The notes beneath the pieces were generated by a model. The model was not told the origin of the DNA, made no database searches, and saw only the letters and a list, made by a program, of their open reading frames with translations. Of a DNA stretch of 64,000 nucleotides, positions 1 through 12,006 are shown piece by piece. The stretch is from contig CM061142.1 in the NCBI GenBank assembly GCA_030789695.1, positions 45,183,375-45,247,374 on the forward strand, read 5' to 3'. This DNA is from Scilla litardierei. Taxonomy: Eukaryota; Streptophyta; Magnoliopsida; Asparagales; Asparagaceae. Numbering within the stretch: the first letter of the stretch is position 1; every line of letters starts with the position of its first letter. The translations under genes were made by a program, and so were the position numbers.

Positions 1-828
1 ATTTCTATTGAATTTGATTATGAATTGTGAGTAGTTCATCGTCTTAGGGCATAGGGATGAACCATACGAACCCAATTTCAAAATTGTGATGAATTGGTGA
101 AACTATTGCTAGGATTGATTAGGGTTAGTTTGGGATCGCTATAAAACGAATAGCTAGGGATTCATACCGATTGGGATTTGCAAGAGATTGGATCCCAATT
201 CGATAGGAAGCCCTAGATATTCAAATTGGGTTGCATTTGAATTTCTCCGGAATCGGTTTGCAAGAGATTGGACCAAAACTAGGGTTTTCGATTGCAATTC
301 TATACCAATACCCGTTTGCAAGAGATTGGACGGGTAGGAACTATCCCAACCTAGGTCGTAGCTCGAGTTTGCACGAGAGTGGGCTTGAGATACGATTGAA
401 CGATGATGTTGTTCTTCACGCTAGCTTGCCTAGGTTAGGGTTTGCAAGAGATTAGACCCTACACTAGGTTTGCTATAGACCGGCAATAGCGCGAGAGCGT
501 GAGCTTGGTTCTATATTTAGTTGCAACTAGTCCACCCAAATTTCAAGTCTTGCAATTGTGAAACCTACGAATCACAATGACGAGATGGGGCAAGTAGCGG
601 GGATTCCCTACCCCTAGGCGTCTTTATTAATTTGTTATTCCTTTATTACATTTGAACGACTGTGACCGCATATTTGCGAACATTTCTCGACTTTTCCTAT
701 AGCCAGGTGATTGAAGAAGACACTGTTACTAAGCCTCCCTGTGTTCGATACCCGCTCACCGCTACACCGTGCGCTTGCGATAAGACTACAGTGTCATCGC
801 TCCGGGACGTGTATCCGGGGCGCGATCA
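1..828 (+). mobile_element. 3' part of an Athila-like LTR, cut by the window edge
   Basis: This is the R/U5-side portion of an LTR related to those of Ath-A, Ath-B and Ath-C. It carries the repeated loop word tttgcaagagattgg, the block with gcgcgagagcgtgagcttgg, and the LTR end motif gatca at 824-828. The sequence after 828 is copia reverse transcriptase, not a PBS, so this is the right end of an LTR inserted into a copia element. It could be a solo LTR or the 3' LTR of a whole element lying to the left. The left target duplication is outside the window; the right one would begin cttcc. Confidence 0.85.
168..468 (+). repeat. Five-unit stem-loop array in LTR
   Basis: Five copies of a loop (tttgcaagagattgg or tttgcacgagagtgg) are each flanked by complementary arms that differ between units. 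Examples are attggga with tcccaat, tacccg with cgggta, ctcgag with cttgag (one G-T wobble), and cctaggttaggg with a matching arm ending cctagg. The second unit has partly decayed here. The region would lie in the transcribed leader. Confidence 0.8.
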
Positions 829-1149
829 CTTCCTAAGGGTAAGAAGGCGATATGGTGTAAGTGGGTCTACACCAAGACGGATGAAGTTGAAGTTGGAGAA
901 GTTCACTAGAAAGCTCACCTTGTGGTGAAAGGCTATGCACAGAGAGAAAGCATTAACTACAATGAGGTTTTCTCTTTAGTAGTGAAGCACTGCTCAATTC
1001 GGATACTATTGGCATTAGTTGCACAGCTCGATCTTGAGCTGGTGCAACTAGATGTCAAGAGGGCATTCTTCATGGAGAGCTCGAGGAGAAGATCTATATG
1101 GCTCAGCCCTATGGTTATGAGAGCTGTGATGGGCTTGTATTTAGGCTGA
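829..1149 (+). pseudogene. Ty1/copia reverse transcriptase fragment (RVT_2)
   Basis: Translation from about 836 gives a recognisable piece of copia RT: the KGKKAIWCKWVYTK entry region, then LVVKGYAQRE, then LDLELVQLDVKRAF with the first catalytic aspartate. There is an in-frame stop near 929. A one-base loss near 1069 moves the continuation, which reads like HGELEEKIYMAQP, into another frame. The fragment is bounded on the left by an LTR end at 828 and on the right by a CACTA terminus at 1150, so both truncations are insertions. It is dead remnant sequence of an old copia element. Confidence 0.8.
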
Positions 1150-1870
1150 CACTACAGGAAAATAGGTCTTTGTTGACTAGACCATTACCGACGGACAAGT
1201 TTGCCGTCAGTAAAGGTCTAATTGTACAAGGTTTTACTAACGACGCAAGAATACCATCAGCGATAGTGAACAAATGACGGTGAGATCACTCTCAATAAAA
1301 ATCAACTATCACTGACGGAACCGTCAACAAAATCAGGCAACCATTGACGGAACGTCAATGATATTTTGGCAATACGACAGATTCACTGACGGAAGAAAAA
1401 TCATCAGTGATAACTTGTCGTTAATAACAGGAGTAACCGTTAGCAAAATTTTATAATATTCTGCTAATTTCATGAATATGTCGAAGTAACTTACACTGAC
1501 GGATCCATATCTAAATGTTGGGATATTTTGTAAAAAGTTCACTGATGGCCCCATCAGTAAAGATTCGTCGTTCGCGCCTTTTCCCCTCTAAGCACGTAAC
1601 AATAACTGGCTGTAGTTTTCCTGTCAGTGATGATTGTTTTCAATGATGACCCATCAAAGAATACTCCAAATTATGTCCCCGCAATCGAGGCCACTACGCC
1701 AACTCTTTCTTATGGTCCGTCAGTGAAAGTTGACATATCTGACGGCGCGTCAGTAAACACCCTATGTTTTTGTAAGAACGGCATCAGAATCGAGGAGACA
1801 CCCAAATTCACTGACAGTACCGGTAGCATATACTACTATTGCTGACGGTACCATCAGTAATACTCCTTAT
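1150..1870 (+). mobile_element. CACTA (En/Spm) transposon terminus and subterminal repeats
   Basis: The stretch begins with cactacaggaaaatagg, which matches the CACTA terminal inverted repeat form. About a dozen or more copies of a short motif follow on both strands: tcactgacgg and its complement ccgtcagtga, with variants such as catcagtgat and ctgatggcc. Dense subterminal repeats in both orientations are the transposase-binding architecture of En/Spm elements. A tga precedes the terminus and could be the 3-bp target duplication. The opposite terminus was not found in the window. Confidence 0.8.
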
Positions 1871-2265
1871 AACTCCCTAAACTACTCTTTATTCTGTACG
1901 CTTTCTCACTTCTCACCACTTCCCACCCTTTCGTCTTTCTTCTACTCGTGTCGTTAACTACGGTTGATCGGCTTTCTCATCGCGCGATTGGTGCTCGTTC
2001 GGCTTCTGATTTGCTTGGGACTCACTTTTTCGTCTTCCTCTTGTCGTCGGTCGGCTTCAGATCGAGTTGATTCCCTTGAAATCAATATGTTATTGATGCA
2101 TTGCTAGTCTTAAATACGGCTTAAAATGACTCGGACCAAATAGGTATGCATTGCTGGTATCAAATATGGCTATCTTAGTTTGGTAAGATGGGTGTTATTT
2201 TTGCGATTGGAGTTTTGATCTTTTGCTATAATATTGATGTTTACTGAAAAATTGGACTTTTTTGT
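1871..2265 (+). other. Presumed 5' leader of the CACTA gene; no coding sequence seen
   Basis: After the subterminal repeats come a pyrimidine-rich stretch (about 1880-2060) and then AT-rich sequence that looks like leader and intron of the transposon gene. I see no ORF or conserved motif here. Confidence 0.35.
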
Positions 2266-2419
2266 TTGAATAAAAACTTTGTGTGCTGTGTGGTCTACGT
2301 TCTATGGGTGGTCGGTGTGGGTGATCTATGGGTGGGTAGTCTGCGTGTGTGTTTTCTGTGTGTGTGGTCTGCTGGTGGATGGTCTGTGTGTGTATGGTCT
2401 GTGTGTGTTAGGTGTGGTC
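2266..2419. repeat. TG-rich degenerate minisatellite
   Basis: This is irregular TG-rich sequence with recurring words such as gtctgtgtgtg and tggtct. The same character resumes at 12007 on the other side of Cop-E, which confirms that Cop-E split it. The last five bases (tggtc, 2415-2419) are the Cop-E target duplication. Confidence 0.8.
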
Positions 2420-4232
2420 TGTTGGATCTGGATCTAAACCTAGAGGGGGAGTGAATAGGCTTATAAAAATTCTCGCGCAACCCACGAGAAATCACACGCA
2501 GTTAAAATCACAGGCAAGATAAATAATAGACAATCACAGATGCACAGCAGATTTACCCTGGTTCGGTCGCACCCACGACTTACGTCCAGTCCCAAAAGTA
2601 AATACTATATTAATAATGTAAGGTACAGCCTGTAGCTAGAACACCTCTTAACACTCACCTGGCCTTCAATACCCACACTCTCCAGTGTCACCGGTACAAC
2701 CTGTAGCAAGAGAACATGCTCTATACTAACTTAGCTCTCAGCACATGCACTTTCCATAGTGCGAAACAAAACTAACAATAATATAAGCTCTCACTTGACT
2801 AGTCCCAACTAGTCAAGTCCCTCTTGTCTAGCAACCACCAGACAAGACCCCAAAAGTATCACAAATAGTGGTAAGGTTTCCCCTAACAGAGATCGCTACA
2901 CAAATAACACAGATATAAAGTATAGAGTTTAGGGATGATCAGAACGTGTCTGTGTAGTCATCTCTGCCAATAAGCACAGGTTAGATTCGAATCTGACAAG
3001 ATGTCGTCGTCTCGTCGTAGGTAACTGAAATTGCGGCACTTTCCTTTGATAGATGCTCTCGGCTCCTTTGTAAATGCCTGCGGCAATTTGGCACTCGTGA
3101 TTGAGGGGTTGGCAACAGCACTTTGCTAGGCTCCTTGGTTTGACGGTGTGCTGCAGTAACTTGGTCACTAATTATTGTGTGCTGGCCTTACCTTTTAGCT
3201 TTGTTTCACCTGCACATAAGAGCCGAAACAAGAGATTAAGAAAATTGCTTAATCTTTAGATTAATAATTAAAAAGGAAAAGATGTAACAATGAGTATTAT
3301 CCCTTTTCTCTCTCCAATTTGTTGATGCAGCTGCCCATTACTTTTCCTCTACAACCGAATACAATTTTGAGGAAAGATGTTTGGATCCTTGTGCATTCGT
3401 CCCATGTGTAATGGCCGGCCAAAGTGCTCTTGGAGATTTTTGAGATGTGCGGTTCTTTTTGACTCAAGGGGAGAGAAAACAAATGGCCTGTTTGTTCCTT
3501 TTTTATGTTTTGATAACCTGCAAGAGTCAAAAAACTGGAGGTGTTTTAATATCAATTTAATAAAGAAAACAAAACTCACCTTCCTTGGTTTGCAAAGGGA
3601 AGAGAAACAAAAAAGTCTGCTCCTGGGATTTTGCAATGAGAGGATGTGCGGCTCTCTCAAAATTTCAGCCAGAAGCAAAGGTGCGGCTCTCAAAGAATTT
3701 TGAAGGTTTTTCCCCTTTTTCCGTTTGCTCCTCTCTAGGTTTTATAGTGAAGGGTTTTAAATTTTGTTTGTTTTTTTTGACAAAGAGGTGACCTAAAAAA
3801 TATTGCGACAGCTTTTTGGTTGTTGTATATTTCGTCCAACCTATTGTTTTCCTCCTCATTGCTTGCTTAAATATAGTAGGGTATAGGGTTTTGTACGGCA
3901 AGGATGAGGTTGATTTAAGGCTAGGATCAATTCGGTAGTAGGATCCAATGGCTAGGGATGTGTGCGGCATAGGGGAGTCCTATTGCAAGGAGGATTCGCA
4001 ATGTGTATGAAATATGGAATTTGGACTTGATACGGAATAGGATTAGGTTTTTACTCCAATAGATCTGAGTCAACTCAAGTTAGGTTATCTCCCTTTCTCC
4101 TTTGCACATTGACCAAATCCTTCCATGAATGAATCGCGTTCACCGTTCCTGAAACACTTAACACACACGTTAAAACGTTCACACACGTTTGTTATCATCA
4201 AACACGAAGTTCATAGATCGTTGCTACCAACA
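2420..4232 (-). repeat. Cop-E 3' LTR (left copy)
   Basis: The LTR runs from tgttggatctgg to ctaccaaca in window orientation and begins TGTTGG and ends CCAACA in sense. It aligns along its length with the split right copy at 7535-12001. A TATA-like box, read in sense as TATATTTAA, lies at about 3867-3875, so transcription would run leftward through about 1.4 kb of R/U5. The motif ccctggttcggtcgcaccca near 2557 also occurs near the LTR end of other copia elements. Confidence 0.9.
2747..2846 (-). repeat. Three adjacent stem-loops in Cop-E LTR
   Basis: Three hairpins lie in 100 bp: gcact/agtgc (2747-2762), an 11-bp stem acttgactagt/actagtcaagt with a 4-base loop (2793-2818), and cttgtct/agacaag with a 10-base loop (2823-2846). 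They are repeated with minor changes in the right LTR near 7870-7960. This may be a weaker version of the stem-loop arrays in the other two families. Confidence 0.55.
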
Positions 4233-4245
4233 ATCTCCCCCTTTT
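4233..4245 (-). other. Cop-E polypurine tract
   Basis: In sense this reads AAAAGGGGGAGAT directly before the 3' LTR, the standard copia plus-strand primer. A second purine run of the same form (AAAGGGGGAGAT) lies at 4491-4502. Confidence 0.9.
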
Positions 4246-5573
4246 GATGATGACAAACCAAGTATAAGATTTGAGCATTAAGTTTCCACATAGTGTGTGT
4301 AAAAGTGTGACAATAGTGGGTGACATGCAATAAAATATAATGATGTGCAAACACCGATGTGCAAAGTTAACAATATGCATGCTCCCCCTATTTTTGTGCT
4401 TCCCCAATATTAATTAATGCCCTCCTTAATCAAACAATCATCCTTTTTTATGCTTCCCCAATATTCATTAATTCTCCCCTTAATCAAACAATCTCCCCCT
4501 TTGTTATCATCAAAAGCCGAAACACGAAGGCAAAAACATATACCATGCAAAAAGAGAGCATTATAAGCCAATACCAACAATTACACGTATACAATCATAG
4601 AATAATCAAGTCAAAATCCAATGAAATTAAACAACTAAGACTTCAACACCAACTGTACATGTGATGATTAAAGTTGAAGCACATAGGGAGAATCATTTAA
4701 GAAAGTCAACCAAAACCAATCCACATTTTCCATATAACATTCTATCACCTAGGATTGATTTTTTCCACCTCATTAAAAATGAGTTCAAGGTACCACACCC
4801 CAAAACATAGCCTATAAGGACTCTTAGATGTGGGGATGGCATTGCTTGACGAGTAAATACACCAACGCTAAAGTTTACCCATAAAGCTTATGTTGGATAC
4901 TCGTGGGTAATACCGTTGCCAAGGATTGTATCCATTTTTCATACGGAGCAATTAACCTTCTTTTTCATTGTTATACTTGTAGTATCATTTTTTTAATGCT
5001 CAATTTTTATCAATGGCAATGTATATCATATCCCTTAGATCTTTCAGTTAAGTTTTCCTCCTACACTCACTTTCCATACTTCATAAATGATATCTCCAAA
5101 TGTGCAACAATAATAATTCATGTGGAAGCGAAGTAGTAGGTGTAGAAATCAAGTTATTTTCAGTCATTGAACATGTCTTGAACATGTAGAAAGTTTGACA
5201 TGCACATGTAGAAAAGGAAATAATACACCAATTTCTACATAGATATGAAAATCATTCATGAAGACTTCTTTTAATGAATCAAAGAGAAAGATACACATTT
5301 AAGCACCAAATTTTTGTATTTTTTTCAGTTTTTTTTCGTTTTTATGCATGAAGTACAAAGGAAACATGAGATGTAGTCACGCAAAAAAAAACATGCACAC
5401 ATAACAATGCAACTACTAGCACACAAACAAAACAAAAAAAACACGCACACAAAAAGCTATGAAGGTATGCATTAAGTTCAAAGAGAAAGATATACCTTCA
5501 CGTCGCCATTTGGCTAAGGAGCTATATAATGAAAACATTCAATTGAAAACTCCTCGTCAAATCTCCATCGTAC
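4246..5573 (-). other. Cop-E 3' internal noncoding region
   Basis: This is 1.3 kb between the end of gag and the PPT. It is AT-rich, with several ctcccc-type (sense purine) runs and a second PPT-like tract at 4491-4502. I see no conserved protein in any frame. Confidence 0.6.
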
Positions 5574-7497
5574 CTACATGGTAGGTGCTATGTGTGACCT
5601 TGGAATCCAACAAGGTCCACTCATGTTAGTCATCAAAGATTTAGGAACCCATATTTGTTTGAACTTAATGTTTTTGTTCCTATATTTGCAATGATATGAA
5701 GTATGACCAACACATCCACATGTAAAGCACTTAGCATGAAAATTTCCAACCTTTGTTGTTTCAATGTGAACTTTTCTATATTTTGATTTTTCAACATTTT
5801 TAAAACCATATCCTAGTCCTCGCCTATTATTGCCATAAAGTTGATTTCCAAGAATAATGTCCAAATTTAGTTTTCCAAATAGAAAATTTCTTTAGTGACA
5901 ATTCTAGACTATCGACTTTGGATTTCAAATGAGCATTTTCATTCATAAGCAAAGTACATTTACTTAAAAATGCTATCTTGTTTTCCTCTTCCTTCCTTTT
6001 AAAATCATCCATTTTCTTTTAAAGCTCGTTATTCAACATGCATAATTTATTATTAAGCTCTTTAATCTCACAATCTTTTTCAGCTTCGAGCTTAAATAAA
6101 TCTTGTTTTAACATGCTAATGTCATTTAAAAAGGAAGGGCAAGAAAGACAAGTAGTATTTTCGTGGAACCTAGATTTTGCTTTTTTTCAACAAAGCAATA
6201 ATAGAATTACAATCAAGAAGTTTTTCTTTTAAATCATTTGTTTCATGAAACATGTCGTAATTTTCTATTTGTAATTCACCATTAGACTTTTTGTAACCTT
6301 GTAACTCAGATTCTAGGTTCACAATAACATCTTACATATCATCAGAAATACATCGTTGTCTATCAAGCTCAGCTTGCATTTCTTTGCATAGATTTATAAG
6401 ATCAACTCTTTTATTAGTGCAAGAAGTTACGTCATCCAATTCTCCCATTAGGCGACGGAGGTGAAAGCAAAATTCGCAACCTCTTCATTTTCAGCTTCGA
6501 TGTCCATGTCCCATGTAATCATTTTTGCTTTTCCTTTTTCTTTAGCAACTTGAGCGGTCTCTTGTTTGCAATACTTCATATAATGGCCTCTCCTGTTGCA
6601 TTTAAAGCATATGACATGGTCAGTAGCAGTCTACTCAGAAGAATTTTTAGCAGAATTAAAATTATTGAAACGATTAAACCTGTTTTTCATTTCTACTCTT
6701 CCGTGAGGAGTTCTGATGAATTTCCTGAAGTTTCTGACCATTAGCGTCATCTTCGCATCATCGTCATCTTCACTAGATTTTAGAGCTAGTGGCTTTGGAG
6801 ATTTTTCCTTCTCCTCAGGATTCTCTCTAGCCTCTACACTTTGCAACTCAAGCTCATGAGACATCAAGTTTCCTATTAAGTCCTCCACCTTCAACTGAGA
6901 TAAAACCTTTGCTTCTTGGATAGCGGTGACTTTCGGCCTGAATGAGCTTAGCAGCACCCTTAAGATCTTCCTAACATGTTCAAGGGTAGAGTAGGGCTTA
7001 CCGAGAGAGCTTGATTTATATACGATGTCCGTGAATCTCGAGAACATCTCCTTGAAAGATTCAGATGAAAGCATGCGGAAACTTTTATACTCTGTACTCA
7101 ATAGCGCAAGTCTGGATTCCTTAACTTGCGACGTTCCTTCATGCGTCACCTCCAGCGTATGCCATATTTCCTGCGCAGTTAGACAATGTGAGATACGATT
7201 AAATTCAGATTTGTCTAAAGAACATATGAGCGCATTCATGGCTTTATTATTCAAGGAGAATTGTTTTTTATCATGGTCATCCCATTTATCTTTCGGTTTC
7301 AACATATCAATAGTTTCAATTTTGATCATGGGAGGACTATAACCTTTATCAACAATACTCCATATATTATAATCAACTGTACATAAGTAGATTTTCATTC
7401 TAGATTTCCAATAAGTATAATCTACTCCATTAAATCTAGGGGGTCGTGAAATAGACTGACCTTCAGCAAAAGCATAGTCTAGGGAATCCATGGTCAA
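5574..7497 (-). pseudogene. gag: Copia-type Gag of Cop-E, interrupted
   Basis: Gag would form the capsid-like particle that packages the element RNA. The open part from 7497 to 6631 (288 codons) starts MTMDSLDYAFAEG and has the UBN2/copia-Gag signatures RPPRFNGVDYTYWKSRMKIY, NKAMNALICSLDKSEFNRI and EIWHTLEVTHEGTSQVKESR. A TAG near 6631 ends it, but the same frame continues into an intact zinc knuckle, CFKCNRRGHYMKYC (C-x2-C-x4-H-x4-C), around 6560-6610. Farther on, past a frameshift near 6450, come a predicted coiled coil (about 5830-6010) and a second knuckle, CFTCGCVGHTSYHC, near 5690-5735, then KQIWVPK. In full copia elements that last motif is followed by protease; here coding stops at 5574. 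Confidence 0.8.
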
Positions 7498-7519
7498 TTT
7501 AGGCTATATCCTAAAAATT

Positions 7520-7532
7520 GGCTATGATACCA
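7520..7532 (-). other. Cop-E primer binding site (initiator tRNA-Met type)
   Basis: In sense this reads TGGTATCATAGCC two bases after the 5' LTR. The canonical initiator tRNA-Met complement is TGGTATCAGAGCC, so there is one mismatch. Confidence 0.85.
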
Positions 7533-7534
7533 CT

Positions 7535-8664
7535 TGTTGGATCTGGATCTAAGCCTAGAGGGGGAGTGAATAGGCTTATAAAAATTCTCGCGTAACCCAC
7601 GAGAAATCACACGCAGTTAAAATCACAGGCAGGATAAATAATAGATAATCACAGATGCATAGCAGATTTACCCTGGTTCGATCGCACCCACGACCTACGT
7701 CCAGCCCCGAAAGCAACTACTATATTAATAATGTAAGGTACAGCCTGTAGCTAGAACACCTCTCAACACTCACCTGGCCTTCAGTACCCACACTCTCCAA
7801 GTGTCACCGGTACGACCTGTAGCAAGAGAACCTGCTCTATACTAACCTAGCTCTCAGCACCTGCACTTCCCACAGTGCGAAACAAAACTAACAATAGTAT
7901 AAGCTCTTACTTGACTAGTCCAAACTAGTCAAGTCCCTCTTGTCTAGCAACCACCAGACAAGACCCCAAAAGTATCACAAATAGTGGTAAGGTTTCCCCT
8001 AACAGAGATCGCTACACAAATAACATAGATATAAAGTATAGAGTTTAGGGATGCTCAGACCGTGTCTATGTAGTCATCTCTGCCAATAAGCACGGGTCAG
8101 ATTCGAATCTGACAAGATGTCGTCGTCTCGTCGTAGGCAACTGAAATTGCGGCACTTTCCTTTGATAGATGCTCTCGGCTCCTTTGTAAATGCATGCGGC
8201 AATTTGGCACTCGCGATTGAGGGGTTGGCAACAGCACTTCGCTAGGCTCCTTGGTTTGACGGTGTGCTGCAGCAACTTGGTCACTAATTATAGTGTGCTG
8301 GCCTTTTTCAATTACCTTTTAGCCTTGTTTCACCTGCACACAAGAGCCGAAACAAGAGATTAAGAAAAGAGCTTAATCTTTAAATTAATAATTAAAAAGG
8401 GAAAGATGTAACAATGAGTATTATCCCTTTTTCTCTCTCCAATTTGTTGATGCAGCCGCCCATTACTTTTCCTTTACATCCGAATACAATTTTGAGGGAC
8501 AGATGTTTGGATCCTTGTGCATTTGTCCCATGTGTAATGGCCGGCCAAAGTGCTCTTGGAGATTTTTGAGCTGTGCGATTCTTTTTGACTCAAGGGGAGA
8601 GAAAACAAATGGCCTGTTCGTTCCTTTTTTTGTTTTGATAACCTGCAAGAGTCACAAAAACTGG
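7535..8664 (-). repeat. Cop-E 5' LTR, inner part
   Basis: This is the R/U5-side 1,130 bp of the right LTR and matches 2420 to about 3542. It stops at actgg (8660-8664), the target site of the solo LTR. The rest of the LTR resumes at 11319. Confidence 0.9.
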
Positions 8665-11313
8665 TGTCATGGCCTGCTTAGCCCTATACGGCGACTGACA
8701 TGGTAGTCTTCTATACATGAGTAGAGAGAGAGAGAGAGTATAATGAGTTGATAAGATGTGATATGGTGTGTATGTGGTTGGTGGAAGTCATGTAATTCTG
8801 TGAAGAGTGTAGGGGTATTTTGGTCATTCGGCAATATGGGTGGAAGTGTGTGTAGAGTAAAGGTGATTGTGTAAAGTAATATCATACTTGTAAAATTTGA
8901 AAGAGTGGGTTAGTGTGTGAGGGGTTAGTGTGAAAAGGGATGGGTTTAGTGGCACACCCGTAAATTTTTAGAAAGGCTGGGGACAAAATGGTCGTTTTGA
9001 CTAAAGCTGCTGTGCGTACACACTGAAGTTGTGTGTGCATAAAGTAATGGCAAACTTGTAAATACTTGAAAGTTGAGGGGTAATTTTGGAAGGGTATTAT
9101 ATTCATTTTAGCTTGTGCATGCTTATCCTAAGAGAATTCTAGACCTAGATATTTTTATGGAAAATTTCTAAAAGCTTCTTTAACTTTCTTCTCTTTTCCT
9201 TTCATTTCTATTCCCTTCTTCCCCTCTCTAGTGAGGCCGAAATTTCTCCCCCTCCCATCCATTTCTTCAACACTCCAAACCCTAATTTTTGCCTCCAAAA
9301 ATTACAAGAGAACCCTAGATCTTCAAGGAGAAAGAAGGGTGGAAGGAGGAGAAAGAAAAGAAAGAAAGGAAGAGGATTTCTTGAGGTAGGAAACTAATCT
9401 TGCTTTGAGAATTTCTATTTAGGGTTATGATGTTTTTATGGTGTAATTTGATTGCTCATAACCTTGAATTCGTAGATTATATGTGCAATAGAGCAAAAAG
9501 ATGGCATTTTTCCTTTGTTTTGCTTAGCTAATAACCCTTCCCTGAAATCCAGATTTCCTGTTGTGTGTTTCTCCTTCAGTTTTGATCTCTATAGTTTGAT
9601 TTACTTTCTGAAAAAAATATGTAGTTATAGATCTTGAAGTCCTACCCCAAATTCATATAAAATTTGTCCTATGTTGAGTTCAATAAGTATGAGTAAAAAT
9701 TCAGTGTTTACAACATGTCTGGAAATCTGTCAAGCTGGACACTTCATGGAATTGGCTGATCTTGGTCTTGTTGGAAAGTTAACAAGTATATCTAAAATTT
9801 TATCAGAGTGCTTATATGTCGAAATTCTGGCTGCAACATGCTTAAAATTGGCTTTAAATACAGGCCCAAAATTCTGTTTGAAAAACAGTCTGGATATGCT
9901 GCACCAATTAATTCACTATTAATCACTCAGTCCACATTACTGCATGAAATTTTATGGGTGAACCCAGAACTATCATATCTCCAACTTTCATTCAGTGAGT
10001 TTGTCTAATTCACAAGAGAAATAGGTTAAAAATGCTGATTTTCTAACTGTTCTTGTAATTTCAGCATTCTGGATTGTGTTGGGTGAAGTTGGAATTGTGT
10101 GATAATGCTAATTTTCCACTCCAAAGTGCATGAGTGATGTTGATGCATGTACGTAAGTTAGTTATGCTATTGGTTACAAAAATTAATGGTATAATCCTCT
10201 TCTTTTATGTGGCGCTCGTTATATGTTTGTTAAAATGCCCAAATGAACTTGAAATTGAAGAAACTTGAGAAATAGCCATTATAACGTGTGCGCCATGTAA
10301 TACCATTGAGAAATTGTGTATGTTCATTGAATATCACGACATATGACATGTTTACTGGGATGTCTCGATCTGCTCTAAGGCGGGTGAACATCCTAGTATT
10401 GGGATGGGGGAAGCTTGGGTATAACTTAACTATAAGGGGTTGGACTGAGAAGTTGGGGAAAGAGATATGTGATATGTGTTATTTATTCCCACTCGCCTTT
10501 ACCGGGAGTGGATGGGACATACGGAGGTTGTGTTATGATGTGGAGAGCCTCACTCCTGCCAGGGACTGGGGAGCTGAGAGGCCCGGCGTACAGTGCCCGT
10601 GTCCACTGCGTTGTGTGCTATGTTCACCCCAAATTTGGGGTGAGGTCCAGGCCCTTATATTTAGGTGATACCTAGGCTTCCAAAGAGTCACTAACATCTG
10701 CTAACTAATAAACTTTACATGTGTTGTTGTGGCAGATCTGTGTGTTGCACTTTTCACTCAGGTTGCTTGTACTCACATTGCCTTTACATTCATAACCCTA
10801 AATGATTTCCCCTAACCTAGTTAGTTTCCTACTGGACATGTTTTGACGTGCTCATTTTACTCTTTAGGTCTTGAGCAGGTGACCCCAGAGCAGAATCTCC
10901 ATCAGGAGATTACCCATGTGTGAGCTGACATTTGAGGTCACTACTTTTTGGGATGTGTCTTGTAGTGTGAGTTGGGTCGTGAAGTGAGAGTGTTGTCTTT
11001 GTAGCTGTGTCATATGTTGGTGGCTTGTAGCACTTCTCATGTATGTACTTGAGTCAATTCACTTTGTGCTTGATGATGGCGTGTGGTACGCTCTTTGGTT
11101 ATGTAGTTCTGTGGATATGTACTCTCTGTGATGGCAGTATATGTTGCTTCTTTCTTTTAGATATCAGTGATGTATGATCCCATCATTTTACAGTGGCCTG
11201 CTTATTGTGTTTCTCTATTCACGCTTGGTGTAATACCGCAGCTTGTCAAGCTCCATCCTCCCTTCCCATGGGTCGTGTTACCTTATAAAGTATTGTGGGA
11301 ATGGGGCATGACA
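8665..11313. mobile_element. Solo LTR, 2.65 kb, inserted in the Cop-E LTR
   Basis: The ends are tgtcatgg and ggcatgaca, flanked by exact 5-bp duplications actgg (8660-8664 and 11314-11318). The comparison with the uninterrupted left LTR shows a clean insertion. There is no internal domain, PBS or coding region, so it is an LTR left after recombination between two LTRs. The length and TGTCAT termini fit the long LTRs of Ty3 chromoviruses such as Tekay/Del, but that family call is tentative. Content includes a short GA repeat near 8723 and a pyrimidine then purine-rich leader-like stretch near 9190-9390, which suggests plus orientation. Confidence 0.8.
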
Positions 11314-11318
11314 ACTGG

Positions 11319-12001
11319 AGGTGTTTTAATATCAATTTAATAAAGAAAAAAAACTCACCTTCCTTGGTTTGCAAAGGGCAGAGAAACAAAAAAGTCTACT
11401 CCTGGGATTTTGCAATGAGAGGATGTACGGCTCTCTCAAAATTTCGGCCAGAAGCAAAGGTGCGGCTCTCAAAGAATTTCGAAGGTTTTTCCCCTTTTTT
11501 TTCGTGTGCTCCTCTCTAGGTTTTATAGTGAATAGTTTTAAATTTTTCTTTTTTTGACAAAGAGGTGAATTGCAGCAGCTTTTGGGTTGTTGTATATTTC
11601 GGCCAACCTATTGCTCTCCTCCTCATTGCTTGCTTAAATATAGTAGGGTATAGGGTTTTGTACGGCAAGGATGAGGTTGATTTAGGGCTAGGATCAATTC
11701 GGTAGTAGGATCCAATGGGTAGGGATGTGAGCGGCATAGGGGAGTCCTATTGCAAAGAGTATTGGCAATGTGTATGAAATATGAAATTTGGACTTGATTC
11801 GGAATAGGATTAGGGTTTTACTCCAATAGATGTGAGTCAACTCAAGTTAGGTTATCTCCCTTTCTCCTTTGCACATTGACCAAATCCTTCCGTGAATTAA
11901 TCGCACGTTCGCCGTTCCTGAAACACTTAACACACATGTTAAAACGTTCATACACGTTTGTTATCATCAAACACGAAGTTCATAGATCGTTGCTACCAAC
12001 A
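11319..12001 (-). repeat. Cop-E 5' LTR, outer (U3) part
   Basis: This is 683 bp matching about 3543-4232 of the left LTR and ending ctaccaaca. With 7535-8664 it makes an 1,813 bp LTR, the same length as the left copy. The tggtc duplication follows. Confidence 0.9.
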
Positions 12002-12006
12002 TGGTC

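Larger units (their letters stand above)
2420..12001 (-). mobile_element. Cop-E: gag-only Ty1/copia retrotransposon, split by a solo LTR
   Basis: The element is bounded by 5-bp duplications tggtc (2415-2419 and 12002-12006). Its two LTRs are each 1,813 bp once the 2,649 bp insertion at 8665-11313 and its duplicated target are removed. Sense is the minus strand: 5' LTR on the right, PBS at 7520-7532, gag, then PPT at 4233-4245. The internal region of about 3.3 kb encodes only Gag; I find no protease, integrase or reverse transcriptase. That is the plan of TR-GAG non-autonomous elements, which need enzymes from a full copia relative. Own length is about 6.9 kb. Confidence 0.9.

Noticed and set aside
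3297..3970. Several overlapping 70-115 codon frames in the Cop-E LTR, repeated in the right LTR.
   Set aside because: They are open by chance in LTR sequence, lie on both strands, and differ by frameshift between the two LTR copies.
10288..10668. 126-codon frame in the solo LTR.
   Set aside because: There is no known domain, it lies in the middle of an LTR, and its composition is not coding-like.
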